Positions 43,308 to 52,631 are shown, numbered from the stretch's first letter. The stretch is DNA of 64,000 bases from Lachnospiraceae bacterium (GCA_900771995.1 CAAGQC010000055.1:6622-70621), one strand, 5' to 3'. A program made the numbers and translations. The notes: generated from the letters alone by a model not told the origin.

Positions 43308-43341
43308 TAAAAAAGCCGCACGGTTATGGCAACCGTGCGGC
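43308..43341 (-). terminator. Terminator of the decarboxylase operon
   Basis: An 11-bp stem, GCCGCACGGTT with AACCGTGCGGC, followed on minus by TTTTTTATT, about 20 nt after the oadA stop. Confidence 0.95.
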
Positions 43342-43360
43342 ATCTTTATTGAAAAATTAA

Positions 43361-44788
43361 TTATACAGGGTATGCACCGTTCTTGGTGTCAGCCTGGGTC
43401 ATATCAACCTTTTCCTGCTGTGCCTGACGATACTTGAAGAAGTCGGTAGCAACCTGAGGGAACAGAGCGTAGCTCAATACGTCCTCATCCTGCTGTTTCC
43501 ATTCCTTCATTTCGCCTTCCAGCTTATCCATCTCGTTGTCGAGCAGATCAGCGTAACGGCAGGTGATTCTCTCCTCACCGGGGATAACCTTGTCAATAAC
43601 TTCCTGGCTCATGGGCTTAACGGTCTGGCCATACTCACCACGAAGCACTGCCTTAGTCTCCTTGGTAGCCATCTTGTAACGCTCGCCGAGCAGTACGTTG
43701 AAGACTGCCTGCGTACCAACGATCTGAGAAGAAGGAGTAACCAGAGGGGGCTCACCCAGATCCTTACGAACCTTGGGGATCTCCTTCAGTACATCGTAGT
43801 ATCTGTCTTCTGCATTCTGCTCCTTCAGCTGGCTAACCATGTTGGAAAGCATGCCGCCGGGTACCTGATACAGCAGAGTCTTGATATCAACGCCCATAAC
43901 CTTGGGATTCAGCAGGCCGTTAGCCAGGCACTCGTCTCTGTAAGGTCTGAAGTAATCAGCGATCTCAGCTAACAGGTTCTGATCCAGACCGGTATCATAA
44001 GGGGTTCCCTTGAAGGTCTCAACCATAACCTCGGTAGCAGGCTGTGAAGTACCCATAGCGAAGGGGCTCATAGCGGTATCGATAACATCAACGCCGGCCT
44101 CTACTGCCTTCAGGTAGGTCATGCTTGCAACACCGGAAGTATAGTGGGTATGCAGCTGGATGGGAAGCTTGGTAACTTCCTTCATAGCCTTGATCAGTTC
44201 AGCAGCCTTGTAAGGTACTAACAGACCGGCCATATCCTTGATACAGATGGAATCTGCACCCATCTCTTCGATCTTCTTGGCCATGCTGGTCCAGTACTCC
44301 AGAGTGTAAGCATCACCCAGAGTGTAAGCCAGAGCAACCTGTGCTTCACCTCTGCCTTCCTGTGCTTTGAACTTGTTGGTAGCATTTACTGCTTCCTGTA
44401 AGTTGCGCAGGTCGTTCAGACAGTCGAAAATACGAATGATATCAATACCGTTGGAGATGGACTTCTGTACGAAGTAATCTACCACGTCATCTGCATAAGG
44501 TCTGTAACCCAGAATGTTCTGTCCACGGAACAACATCTGCAGTTTGGTGTTCTTAAAGCCGTCACGCAGCTTTCTCAGTCTGTCCCAGGGATCTTCCTTC
44601 AGGAAACGAAGGGATGCATCAAAGGTAGCGCCGCCCCAGCACTCTACGGAATGATAACCAACTTTATCCATCTTATCTACAATAGGAAGCATGAATTCGG
44701 TCGGCATTCTGGTAGCGATCAGAGACTGATGTGCATCACGTAAAACAGTTTCCGTAATCTTAATCGGTTTCTTTTCAATTTCTGACAT
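43361..44788 (-). CDS. oadA: Oxaloacetate decarboxylase alpha subunit (carboxyltransferase)
   Basis: The 475-residue product has the pyruvate carboxylase/OAD carboxyltransferase TIM barrel: ETVLRDAHQSLIATRM at the start, with metal-binding DAHQ and HTH motifs and the family lysine region. It transfers CO2 from oxaloacetate to biotin. The C-terminal biotin domain of classical OadA is absent; a separate carrier gene lies upstream at 46085. This could also be annotated pyruvate carboxylase subunit B, but the adjacent beta subunit favours decarboxylase. GGAGG precedes the ATG. Confidence 0.93.
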   Translation of the reverse strand: MSEIEKKPIKITETVLRDAHQSLIATRMPTEFMLPIVDKMDKVGYHSVECWGGATFDASLRFLKEDPWDRLRKLRDGFKNTKLQMLFRGQNILGYRPYADDVVDYFVQKSISNGIDIIRIFDCLNDLRNLQEAVNATNKFKAQEGRGEAQVALAYTLGDAYTLEYWTSMAKKIEEMGADSICIKDMAGLLVPYKAAELIKAMKEVTKLPIQLHTHYTSGVASMTYLKAVEAGVDVIDTAMSPFAMGTSQPATEVMVETFKGTPYDTGLDQNLLAEIADYFRPYRDECLANGLLNPKVMGVDIKTLLYQVPGGMLSNMVSQLKEQNAEDRYYDVLKEIPKVRKDLGEPPLVTPSSQIVGTQAVFNVLLGERYKMATKETKAVLRGEYGQTVKPMSQEVIDKVIPGEERITCRYADLLDNEMDKLEGEMKEWKQQDEDVLSYALFPQVATDFFKYRQAQQEKVDMTQADTKNGAYPV

Positions 44789-44830
44789 TACGAATATCCT
44801 CCATAATAATATTATCTAATAAAAGTTACT

Positions 44831-44888
44831 GCGATGTGTTATCCTAATCCCTCAGATCCAGGATAACGCTTTGCGCGAAATACATCGC
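44831..44888 (-). promoter_or_regulatory. Two-step hairpin between oadB and oadA
   Basis: GCGATGT (44831-44837) pairs with ACATCGC (44882-44888), enclosing TTATCCT (44839-44845) with AGGATAA (44860-44866). No T-tract follows on minus. It probably affects mRNA stability or expression ratio between the genes. Confidence 0.45.
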
Positions 44889-44891
44889 GAT

Positions 44892-46043
44892 TTAGAATAC
44901 TCCGAAGATGGCCATGAAGGTACCGGCTGCTACGGCAGTACCGATAACACCTGCCACGTTAGGTCCCATAGCATGCATCAGCAGGAAGTTGGTAGGATCG
45001 GATTCTGCACCAACCTTCTGGGATACACGTGCTGCCATAGGAACTGCGGATACACCCGCGGAACCGATCAGAGGATTGATCTTGCCGCCGGAAAGTACAC
45101 ACATCAGTTTACCGAACAGGACACCTGCGGCAGTACCGAACATAAATGCGATCAGACCCAGAGCTACGATTTTCAGGGTATCGGCATTCAGGAATGCTTC
45201 TGCACTGGTGGTAGCACCTACGGAAGTACCTAACAGAATAACTACGATGTACATCAGAGCATTGGATGCTGTCTCAGTCAGCTGACGAACAACGCCGGAC
45301 TCACGGAACAGGTTACCCAGCATCAGCATACCTACCAGAGGAGCCGTGGTGGGAAGGATCAGACATACAACGATGGTAACAACGATGGGGAACAGGATCT
45401 TCTCCAGCTTGGATACGGGACGAAGCTGACCCATCTTGATCTTTCTCTCCTTCTCAGTAGTGAGAAGCTTCATAATAGGGGGCTGGATAATGGGAACCAG
45501 TGACATATAGGAATATGCCGCCACTGCAATAGGTCCCAGGATTGCCGTCTGTCCCAGCTTACCAGCAAGGAAGATGGAGGTAGGGCCGTCGGCACCACCG
45601 ATGATGGAGATTGCTGCAGCTGCCTTGTCGTTGAATCCCAGCCAGATTGCTCCGAAGTATGCTGCGAAAATACCGAACTGTGCAGCAGCTCCCAGAAGGA
45701 AGCTCTTAGGATTTGCAATCAGAGGACCAAAGTCTGTCATGGCACCTACACCCATGAAGATCAGGGAAGGCAGGATTGCCAATTCATCCAGCTTGTAGAA
45801 ATAATACAGTAAGCCGCCGGCACCGTTTGCTGCATTTTCAGGGTGCAGCATGATATCGGGATAAATGTTTACCAACAGCATACCGAACGCTATCGGGAGT
45901 AAGAGCAAAGGCTCGAACTCATGACGGATAGCTAAATAAAGGAAAAAGCATGCAACCAGAATCATGACATAGTTTCCCCAGGTCAGGTTAAAAAACGCTG
46001 TCTGATGAATCAGGTTGTTAAGCGTACTAGCTATATATTCCAT
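44892..46043 (-). CDS. oadB: Na+-translocating decarboxylase beta subunit
   Basis: The 383-residue integral membrane protein has about nine to eleven helices. It carries out carboxybiotin decarboxylation coupled to Na+ export. The conserved IGGADGPTSIF motif holds the Asp essential for Na+ transport in the family, and the second conserved GxxxG/Asn region (GPNVAGVIGTAVAAG) lies at the C-terminus. GGAGG precedes the ATG. This subunit can serve either oxaloacetate or methylmalonyl-CoA decarboxylase. Confidence 0.96.
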   Translation of the reverse strand: MEYIASTLNNLIHQTAFFNLTWGNYVMILVACFFLYLAIRHEFEPLLLLPIAFGMLLVNIYPDIMLHPENAANGAGGLLYYFYKLDELAILPSLIFMGVGAMTDFGPLIANPKSFLLGAAAQFGIFAAYFGAIWLGFNDKAAAAISIIGGADGPTSIFLAGKLGQTAILGPIAVAAYSYMSLVPIIQPPIMKLLTTEKERKIKMGQLRPVSKLEKILFPIVVTIVVCLILPTTAPLVGMLMLGNLFRESGVVRQLTETASNALMYIVVILLGTSVGATTSAEAFLNADTLKIVALGLIAFMFGTAAGVLFGKLMCVLSGGKINPLIGSAGVSAVPMAARVSQKVGAESDPTNFLLMHAMGPNVAGVIGTAVAAGTFMAIFGVF

Positions 46044-46084
46044 TTGATGACCTCCTGTTGTTTATAGAGCTGATGTAAAAATGC

Positions 46085-46456
46085 TTAGTTCAGAGTTGCC
46101 AGAACTGCACCAGCCTCAACAGTATCACCAACTGCAACGTCAATGCTTGCTACAGTACCGTCTTCGGGAGCTACTACAGGGATCTCCATCTTCATAGCTT
46201 CCAGAATGATGACAGCGTCACCCCTCTTAACAGCCTGTCCAACACTTGCCTCTAACTTAAAGATCTTACCAGCTGCACCAGCTTCAACCTTGATGCTGCC
46301 TGCTGCACCGCTTGCCTTGGGAGCTGCTGCGGGAGCCTTAGGTGCTGCCTTGGGAGCTGCGGGAGCCTTTGCTGCTACGGGTGCTCCGGTAGATGCGCCC
46401 TCTTCTACTACTACATCATATACGTTGCCATTTACGGTAATGGTATAATTCTTCAT
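46085..46456 (-). CDS. Biotin carboxyl carrier protein of the decarboxylase
   Basis: The 123-residue product has a short N-terminal domain (MKNYTITVNG), an Ala/Pro/Lys-rich flexible linker (about 25-50) and a biotinyl domain with EAMKME, biotin on Lys89. It shuttles CO2 between the carboxyltransferases and the membrane beta subunit. TAGGAGG precedes the ATG. Confidence 0.95.
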   Translation of the reverse strand: MKNYTITVNGNVYDVVVEEGASTGAPVAAKAPAAPKAAPKAPAAAPKASGAAGSIKVEAGAAGKIFKLEASVGQAVKRGDAVIILEAMKMEIPVVAPEDGTVASIDVAVGDTVEAGAVLATLN

Positions 46457-46483
46457 TTTAATATCCTCCTAACGATTTTACGA

Positions 46484-47269
46484 TTATCTTAATTTACGGA
46501 TAGAACGAACTACAAATCCGTCAGTGCTTGTTGCACCCTGGCTTGCTGCGATTGCAGCTGCGATAACAGCTACCAGCTCAGTGTCATCTGTCTCAGGCTC
46601 TTCCTGTGCAACGATCTGAGTTACTGCGTTATCAATGCCTGCGCTCTTTACTTCTTCCTTCTTGTCCTTCTTGCTGAATGCAGCCTGGATCTTGGGAATG
46701 AAGTTGAACAGGGAAATGATCAGTGAGATCATGATCAGCATTACGAATACAGTTCCCATACCGATCAGAGTGTTCAGTGCAGCCTTGATCATCAGACCAC
46801 CCATGGACTCCACGGGGTTCAATGCTGCGGACTCCATCTGCATGAACATATCGTTGGTGAAGATCACTTCTGCCTGTGCGTCCTGATCGGCACCGGTCAC
46901 ATCTACATGTACAATGATCTGATCATCATCGATGGTAGCTTCTGCATCACCGACAGCGGTAATGCCGCCGATGGTCTTCTTTGCGGAATTGAAAGACTCG
47001 ATAGCAGTCTTGTATGCATAACCGTCAACGGTGATACCTACATTTTCCTGTACCAGATATGCCACTTCATCAGCGGTATACTCGGAGAAACTCTCCAGTG
47101 TGGCTTCGTCTTCAAAATTCTCCAGAGAAGGAATCACATACTGGGTAGCGATCTGGATCGCAGTGTCCATCTTACGCTGCTCGTAATCCGTATAGGTCTC
47201 CTCGCTGCCGCACGCCGTCAAACCAAAGATGCAGGTAATCATACATACTAAGCTTAAAAATTTCTTCAT
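46484..47269 (-). CDS. Lipoprotein fused to OadG-type gamma subunit
   Basis: The 261-residue product begins with a lipoprotein signal (LTAC, Cys about residue 20), followed by an outside domain of about 130 residues. A membrane helix near 170-195 has the OadG pattern (GMGTVFVMLIMISL), and a charged Ala/Glu-rich cytoplasmic tail ends the protein. Classical OadG is about 80-100 residues with no outside domain. The gamma subunit anchors and assembles the decarboxylase. The extra domain resembles those of small DUF3887-like lipoproteins but its role is unknown. Confidence 0.85.
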   Translation of the reverse strand: MKKFLSLVCMITCIFGLTACGSEETYTDYEQRKMDTAIQIATQYVIPSLENFEDEATLESFSEYTADEVAYLVQENVGITVDGYAYKTAIESFNSAKKTIGGITAVGDAEATIDDDQIIVHVDVTGADQDAQAEVIFTNDMFMQMESAALNPVESMGGLMIKAALNTLIGMGTVFVMLIMISLIISLFNFIPKIQAAFSKKDKKEEVKSAGIDNAVTQIVAQEEPETDDTELVAVIAAAIAASQGATSTDGFVVRSIRKLR

Positions 47270-47286
47270 TTTACAATCACCCTTTC

Positions 47287-48720
47287 TTATACAGTTCCGT
47301 GTTTCTTGGCAGGACGGTCTTCACTCTTGGTGAATAACATCTCGAATGCGCCGATCACATACTTTCTGGTGTCAGCTGCATCTACGATCTGGTCCACATA
47401 TCCTCTCTTGGCTGCGCTGGTTACATTCAGAGTCAGTGCTTCGTACTCAGCAGCCTTTTCGTTAATTACATCAGCACCCTGGCCATCATACATGATCTTG
47501 GCAGCCAGCTTGCCGTCCATGGCACCGATCTGTGCATCCGGCCATGCCATGGTGATGTCAGCGCCGATCGCCTTGGAGTTCATTACCACATAAGCGGTTC
47601 CCAGAGCCTTGCCGATCACAACATTTACCTTGGGAACGGTTGCGTTTGCGAATGCATAGGTCAGCTTTGCAGCAGCCTTGGCAATGGTCTTCTCGGAAGC
47701 CAGAGTTGCTTCATAACCCTTTACATTGGTCAGAGTCAGTACAGGGATGCCGAAAGCATCACAGAAGCTTACGAACTCTGCAGCCTTCTCACAGCCTTCT
47801 GCAGTCAGAACAGCATCCAGCTTCTCTGCTACCTTGCCTTCTTCGTCGCAGATCTCGGAACGGTTGGCTACTGCACCGACAGTAACGCCATCCAGACGTA
47901 AGAAACCGGTTACCATGTTCTTGGCATATCCGGACTTAACTTCGAAGAAATTGTTATCATCTGCCAGAATGGACAGAGCAACGGAAGTGTCGCCAACACA
48001 GCCTGCGATCTCGGGGTTCACACGATTCAGATCATCGGTGCAGTCCTCTAAGAAGCTTGCATCATCCTCGTTGTTGGCAGGCAGGAAGCCAACCAGCTCT
48101 CTTACCTTTTCCAGAATGGTTGCTTCATCAGCTACCACATCAACGATACCGCTCTCTTCTGCCTGGAACTTGGCGGAAGAAGAATCACACTTGGTGATCA
48201 CATTGCCATCCAGAGCGTTGGGAGCATTTACGAACAGTTTGGCGTTCTTCTCTTCCATGAAAGTGAAATCGGTCATGGTAGGGAACAGTCCAAGACCGCC
48301 GCCACAGGTTCCGAATACAGCAGTGATCTGAGGGATCACGCCGGAAGCCATGGTCTGCTTTAAATAGATCTCACCGAATGCAGCCAGTGCATCAGTTGCC
48401 TCCTGCAGTCTTAAACCTGCAGATTCGATCAGTCCGATCACAGGTGCTCCGGTCTTCATAGCCAGATCATAGAGGTTGGTGATCTTCTTTGCATGCATCT
48501 CGCCGATGGTTCCGTTCAGTACGGAAGCATCCTGGCTATATACATATACAAGATTACCATTGATCACTCCGTAGCCGGTAATACAACCGTCAGAAGGAGT
48601 TTCATTGGGTTTCAGATTGAAATCCGTAGCTCTTGCGGTTACAAGTCCGCCGATTTCAACGAAACTGTTGTCATCGAGTAAAGCTGCTATTCTTTGACTC
48701 GCTTTTGAAGTAGTACTCAT
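47287..48720 (-). CDS. Acyl-CoA carboxyltransferase subunit (methylmalonyl-CoA decarboxylase alpha-like)
   Basis: The 477-residue product has the two crotonase-like halves of the carboxyltransferase family: LIESAGLRLQEATDALAAFGEI in the first and VNVVIGKALGTAYVVM in the second. Family members such as MmdA and propionyl-CoA carboxylase beta have about 510 residues and read GGARIQEG where this has SAGLRLQEA, so it is divergent. The acyl-CoA substrate is not certain. It heads the operon and probably shares the biotin carrier and beta subunit with the OadA-type enzyme. Confidence 0.85.
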   Translation of the reverse strand: MSTTSKASQRIAALLDDNSFVEIGGLVTARATDFNLKPNETPSDGCITGYGVINGNLVYVYSQDASVLNGTIGEMHAKKITNLYDLAMKTGAPVIGLIESAGLRLQEATDALAAFGEIYLKQTMASGVIPQITAVFGTCGGGLGLFPTMTDFTFMEEKNAKLFVNAPNALDGNVITKCDSSSAKFQAEESGIVDVVADEATILEKVRELVGFLPANNEDDASFLEDCTDDLNRVNPEIAGCVGDTSVALSILADDNNFFEVKSGYAKNMVTGFLRLDGVTVGAVANRSEICDEEGKVAEKLDAVLTAEGCEKAAEFVSFCDAFGIPVLTLTNVKGYEATLASEKTIAKAAAKLTYAFANATVPKVNVVIGKALGTAYVVMNSKAIGADITMAWPDAQIGAMDGKLAAKIMYDGQGADVINEKAAEYEALTLNVTSAAKRGYVDQIVDAADTRKYVIGAFEMLFTKSEDRPAKKHGTV

Positions 48721-48813
48721 ATGTTTTCAGCCCTCCGTTGATAATATAATAAAATATAATAGAAAACGTTTATTAATATAGAAGCACAAATGCCCCCATG
48801 ATTAACATTGTGT

Positions 48814-48842
48814 AGTATAACATAAAATCTGCAACTCGCAAA
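48814..48842 (-). promoter_or_regulatory. Predicted promoter of the decarboxylase operon
   Basis: On minus, TTGCGA, 16 nt and TATACT (48814-48819). The -35 lies inside the upstream terminator hairpin. It leaves a leader of about 85 nt. Confidence 0.4.
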
Positions 48843-48860
48843 GAACGAATTGCAGATTTT
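48825..48860 (-). terminator. Terminator of the dac gene
   Basis: AAATCTGCAA (48825-48834) pairs with TTGCAGATTT (48850-48859); T-tracts follow on both strands (TTTTATG on minus). It is about 55 nt after the carboxypeptidase stop. Confidence 0.75.
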
Positions 48861-48917
48861 TACATTTTTTATACATTGTACCTTATTTTGAACAATTTCC
48901 CCGTCATTTTTCCCATG

Positions 48918-50282
48918 TCAGGGAACCGTTATCCGAAAGCGTTCCAGGATCTGTCTGCCGCACCAGAAAAGGTCGATGGCTTCCACCGTCCCGGCGGCAT
49001 ACAGCCGCTCTCTGCGCCAGATCCTGCCCTCCACCAGATAACAGATCTCTCCCACGGTCTCTCCTTCCGTCACCGGGGCTTTCAATTCCTTTTCTTTCCG
49101 GTAAAGGATCTCCACCTTCTCCTCCGGACGCATGAGCAGACCTTCTGTCCCCTCCGCTTCCGGATCCATCTCCACAGGCAGCAATGCTTCCCCGGTCAGT
49201 TCATCATTTCTGGCTTCTGTCACCGGGATGGGAGCAAGCAGCTGTTCCCTGCCCGAAAAGGTTTCCTCCGCGAACTTCCGGTAAGTATAATTTTCCAGTC
49301 CATACCCGAACAGTTCCCTGCTGTCGCTCCATTTGTAGGTCTTATGATTTGGCCAGCCGCAGGCCAGAAGCGCCACGATCATACATTTTCCGTCCCGTTC
49401 CAGCGCCCCCACATAACAATACCCCGCCTTATTCGTAAATCCTGTCTTGCCGGTAAAGGCCCCGTCCATCATCTGTAAAAAGGCATTGTGATTGTGGCAT
49501 TGATACGAACGGCCGTTTTCCGTAAAGCTGTAATCCGGTGTCCCCGTGATCTCCCGGAACAGATCTCTCTGGGAAGATTCCCGGATACAGTACCGCAAAA
49601 TACAGGCCAGATCCTTTGCCGTGGTGTGGTGTTCCTTTTCCAGAGTACTCCCATCAGGCAGCGTCAGTGTCTCCGTGGCATCCAGCCCGTTGGGAGTGAT
49701 GAACCAGGTATCTTTGCAGCCGACCTCCACTGCTTTTTCATTCATGGCCTGTGCAAATCTATGTAACGCTCCCTTACTCTCCTCTGTGGTATGCTCCGAA
49801 GCTTCGCCCATCTCCCCCAGGAACTTACCGCCGATATATTCCGCCAGCACCGCTGCGGCATCATTATGGCTTTCCAGCATCAGGGAAAACAACAGTTCCC
49901 GCACGGTATAATGTTCTCCCTTTTTCACATAAAGCTTTACCTTCGGCATGGTGGCCGCATAGGCAGAGACGCTGACTGTTTCCTCCACCCTGGCATTTTC
50001 CAGTACCAGAATACAGGTCATGATCTTGGTGGTGCTGGCCATGGCCATGGGAGTTTCTTCATTTTTTCCGTATAATACCCGTCCCGAATCGGCATCCAGA
50101 AGTACCGCCGCCTGGGCATACAGCTGCAATTCCTCCGGTTTGGCATTTTCATTTTCCCGGTTTTCGTTTAAAATAACTGCCGTCTGTCCGAAATTTTCTG
50201 CGACATTACAGCATGCCGGTGCACTCCCCATGCTTTCAAGACACAGGATCCCGGCCAGAAAGGCACAAAAAAAGCCTCGCAT
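48918..50282 (-). CDS. D-alanyl-D-alanine carboxypeptidase (S11 family)
   Basis: The product is about 454 residues with a signal peptide and the three penicillin-binding motifs: STTK (SxxK), SHND (SxN-type) and KTG in GKTGFT. A C-terminal domain resembling PBP5_C follows. It trims the terminal D-Ala from peptidoglycan pentapeptides outside the membrane. The ATG at 50282 has GGGAG 8 nt upstream; in-frame GTG and ATG codons precede it. It is downstream of scpA/scpB in the same direction. A second member of the family lies at 52632. Confidence 0.94.
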   Translation of the reverse strand: MRGFFCAFLAGILCLESMGSAPACCNVAENFGQTAVILNENRENENAKPEELQLYAQAAVLLDADSGRVLYGKNEETPMAMASTTKIMTCILVLENARVEETVSVSAYAATMPKVKLYVKKGEHYTVRELLFSLMLESHNDAAAVLAEYIGGKFLGEMGEASEHTTEESKGALHRFAQAMNEKAVEVGCKDTWFITPNGLDATETLTLPDGSTLEKEHHTTAKDLACILRYCIRESSQRDLFREITGTPDYSFTENGRSYQCHNHNAFLQMMDGAFTGKTGFTNKAGYCYVGALERDGKCMIVALLACGWPNHKTYKWSDSRELFGYGLENYTYRKFAEETFSGREQLLAPIPVTEARNDELTGEALLPVEMDPEAEGTEGLLMRPEEKVEILYRKEKELKAPVTEGETVGEICYLVEGRIWRRERLYAAGTVEAIDLFWCGRQILERFRITVP

Positions 50283-50356
50283 AATCATCACTCCCGGTAA
50301 GAATTACTTATTATTATGAGGCTGGTTCTTTGTCCTATTCTATTGTGGGTACAGAT

Positions 50357-50926
50357 TTATATGTTTAATGTCAGCTGTACTTCCTGTTCTGCCTGCTGTT
50401 TGAATTCCTCCACCTGTACCGGATTCAGTTCCGGCAGTTCCTCCAGGCTCTTCACGCCAAAGCAGCGTAAAAACTGTTCCGTCGTGCCGAACAGCAAGGG
50501 TCTTCCGGGAGCATCCAGACGACCCAGTTCCGTGATCAGATCGTATTCCAGCAGTTTATTGATGGCATGATCACAACTGACACCTCTCACCCTCTCGATC
50601 TCCAGTCTCGTTACCGGCTGCTTGTAGGCGATAATGGACAGCGTCTCCAACACCGTATCCGTCAATGTCATTTTTCGGGGAGTCTTGGCGATCTTGATCA
50701 GATATTCATACATATCCGCCTTGGTACAAAGCTGTACGGAATTGTCGAACTGTGTCAGTCCGATGCCCCGGTTCTCTTCCTCGTACCGCGCCGCCATATC
50801 TTTCAAAATAGACTTTGTCGTCTTCACATCCTCTTCGATCACCTCCGCAAGTCTGCTGATCTCCACGGAATCCCCCATGGTAAAAAGGATGGCTTCTATT
50901 ACTGCTTCTGCTTTACTGCGTTCCAT
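50357..50926 (-). CDS. scpB: Segregation and condensation protein B
   Basis: The 189-residue kleisin-associated winged-helix protein works with ScpA and Smc in chromosome condensation. The typical segment ALSIIAYKQPVTR is seen as ETLSIIAYKQPVTRLEIE, followed by RGVSCDHAI. It starts 19 nt after scpA. Full length. Confidence 0.97.
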   Translation of the reverse strand: MERSKAEAVIEAILFTMGDSVEISRLAEVIEEDVKTTKSILKDMAARYEEENRGIGLTQFDNSVQLCTKADMYEYLIKIAKTPRKMTLTDTVLETLSIIAYKQPVTRLEIERVRGVSCDHAINKLLEYDLITELGRLDAPGRPLLFGTTEQFLRCFGVKSLEELPELNPVQVEEFKQQAEQEVQLTLNI

Positions 50927-50945
50927 GTTACGACCTCACTGTATC

Positions 50946-51689
50946 TTAAACGTTAGATGTAATCATAATATCATCGAATATATTTTCCTGGCTGATGTTG
51001 ATCTTGCCGGTCTTCATCAGTTCCAGAATGATCAGGAAAGTGACAATGACCTCCATTTTGCTGTTCTGCTTCTCCAGAAGCTTCCGGAAGCTGAAGGTCT
51101 TATGTTCTCTGGCATAGGCCTCCACATACAGCATCTTGATGTCCATATCCACCTCGTCCTTTTCGATGTTGCCGTACTGGCTGCGGACGGGGTCGATCTT
51201 GTCCTCCTGTTTCTTCACGATGGATTTGAAGATCTCGTGAAGCTTGTTCAGGTTCATATCGCCGATGAGTTCTTCGTAGTCGATGGGCCGCCTGTAGGCT
51301 TCCACTTCCTTCGGAAGTCTCTGCTCTCTGTACATATTCCTGGCGGCATCCACCTGACGGTCTCTGAGTTCGAAGGACATATATTTGTACATCTTGTACT
51401 CCAGCAGCTTCTGGACCAGTTCCGCTCTGGGATCTTCTTCCTCGCCCTCCTCGTTCACTTCCTTGGGCAGCAGCATCTTGCACTTGATATCGATCAGTGT
51501 TGCCGCCATCACCAGGAACTCACTCATGACGTTCATATCTTCCCGCTGCATCTGTTTGATGTAATCCAGATACTGGGCCGTGATCTCCACGATAGGGATA
51601 TCGTAGATGTCTATTTTGTTTTTCTCGATCAGATGAAGCAGCAGATCCAGAGGACCCTCAAACGCTTCCAGTTTTACAGATATTGCCAT
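50946..51689 (-). CDS. scpA: Segregation and condensation protein A
   Basis: The 247-residue kleisin subunit of the Smc-ScpAB complex has the N-terminal FEGPLDLLLHLIEKNKIDIYDIPI pattern and a C-terminal winged helix ending near TFLIILELMKTG. TAGGAG precedes the ATG. It follows the metallophosphoesterase gene by 12 nt. Confidence 0.97.
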   Translation of the reverse strand: MAISVKLEAFEGPLDLLLHLIEKNKIDIYDIPIVEITAQYLDYIKQMQREDMNVMSEFLVMAATLIDIKCKMLLPKEVNEEGEEEDPRAELVQKLLEYKMYKYMSFELRDRQVDAARNMYREQRLPKEVEAYRRPIDYEELIGDMNLNKLHEIFKSIVKKQEDKIDPVRSQYGNIEKDEVDMDIKMLYVEAYAREHKTFSFRKLLEKQNSKMEVIVTFLIILELMKTGKINISQENIFDDIMITSNV

Positions 51690-51701
51690 GTAACAAAACT
51701 C

Positions 51702-52574
51702 CTATTTCCCCTCATTGCTTTCCTCCGGCAATAGATCCACCTCCAGAACCTCTCCCGGATTGAACAGCCGGATCGGGATCGTATGCATCCCCAGGCCTCT
51801 GCTCAGCAGCATAACCGTCTTCCCCAGGGTAAACTCTCCTCCGTCATATTTTGGGAAAAGCCTCACATTGGGAGACACCACACCTTTTCCCCAGAACGGG
51901 ATCCGTACCATGCCGCCATGGACATGGCCCGCCAGTACCAGATCCGCTCCCCAGTCCGCATATTTCGGAAAATAGTCCGGATTGTGAGCGATCAGTATCG
52001 TATACTGCTCTTCCCGGGGTTGTCCCAGAAGACCTTTCAGATATGCCGGATCCATGGGCTTTATTCCGAAACGCTTATAGTAGAACCGGTCGATCTCCGA
52101 ACCATAGATGCGGATCCCGTACTCCGATAACTCCACCGATTCGTTCACCAGTCTCCGGATGCCGATCTTCTGCAAAGCCTCTTCATACCGCTCTGCCATA
52201 TCACCGTAGGTCTCCGGGTACAGCTTCAGTCTGTGCTCATGATTGCCGTTGCCGTAATAAATGGGATACTTCTTTGCAAGCTTTGTAAGGAGATCCACCG
52301 CCACATCCAGACTTGCTCTGGGCTTTGCCGTCAGAATATCTCCGGCGATCAGAATCATGTCCGGTCTTATCTCCTCCACCGCCTGCAGCAGGCGCTCATT
52401 CTCTTTTCCGTATCTCTTATTATGCAGATCCGCCAGAACCACTGCCTTTACAGGCTTTTTGATTCTCCGGTCCCGCAGGGAATAATGCCGTACCACGAAA
52501 CGATTGCTGTCGTACAGCATTATCCACAGCAGGATCACAAGGATCACTGCGATCACGGTAATCACCACATCCAA
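51702..52574 (-). CDS. Membrane-anchored metallophosphoesterase
   Basis: The 290-residue product has one N-terminal helix (about 3-22) and a calcineurin-like phosphoesterase domain. Metal-binding motifs are LADLHN, IAGDIL, GNGNHEH and GHVHGG. It belongs with the YkuE/YaeI-type group; the substrate is unknown, possibly a lipid-linked phosphate. The best start is TTG at 52574 after GGGGGC; a GTG lies two codons in. It probably belongs to one transcript with scpA and scpB. Confidence 0.9.
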   Translation of the reverse strand: MDVVITVIAVILVILLWIMLYDSNRFVVRHYSLRDRRIKKPVKAVVLADLHNKRYGKENERLLQAVEEIRPDMILIAGDILTAKPRASLDVAVDLLTKLAKKYPIYYGNGNHEHRLKLYPETYGDMAERYEEALQKIGIRRLVNESVELSEYGIRIYGSEIDRFYYKRFGIKPMDPAYLKGLLGQPREEQYTILIAHNPDYFPKYADWGADLVLAGHVHGGMVRIPFWGKGVVSPNVRLFPKYDGGEFTLGKTVMLLSRGLGMHTIPIRLFNPGEVLEVDLLPEESNEGK

Positions 52575-52631
52575 AGTATCTGCCCCCAGTTTATTGCCAA
52601 TATGTTCTATAGTATAACATATTTTCCGGGC

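Noticed and set aside
46143..46448. Plus-strand Ala/Pro/Thr-rich ORF opposite the biotin carrier
   Set aside because: It is a shadow of the Ala/Pro linker codons of the minus-strand gene and has no RBS.
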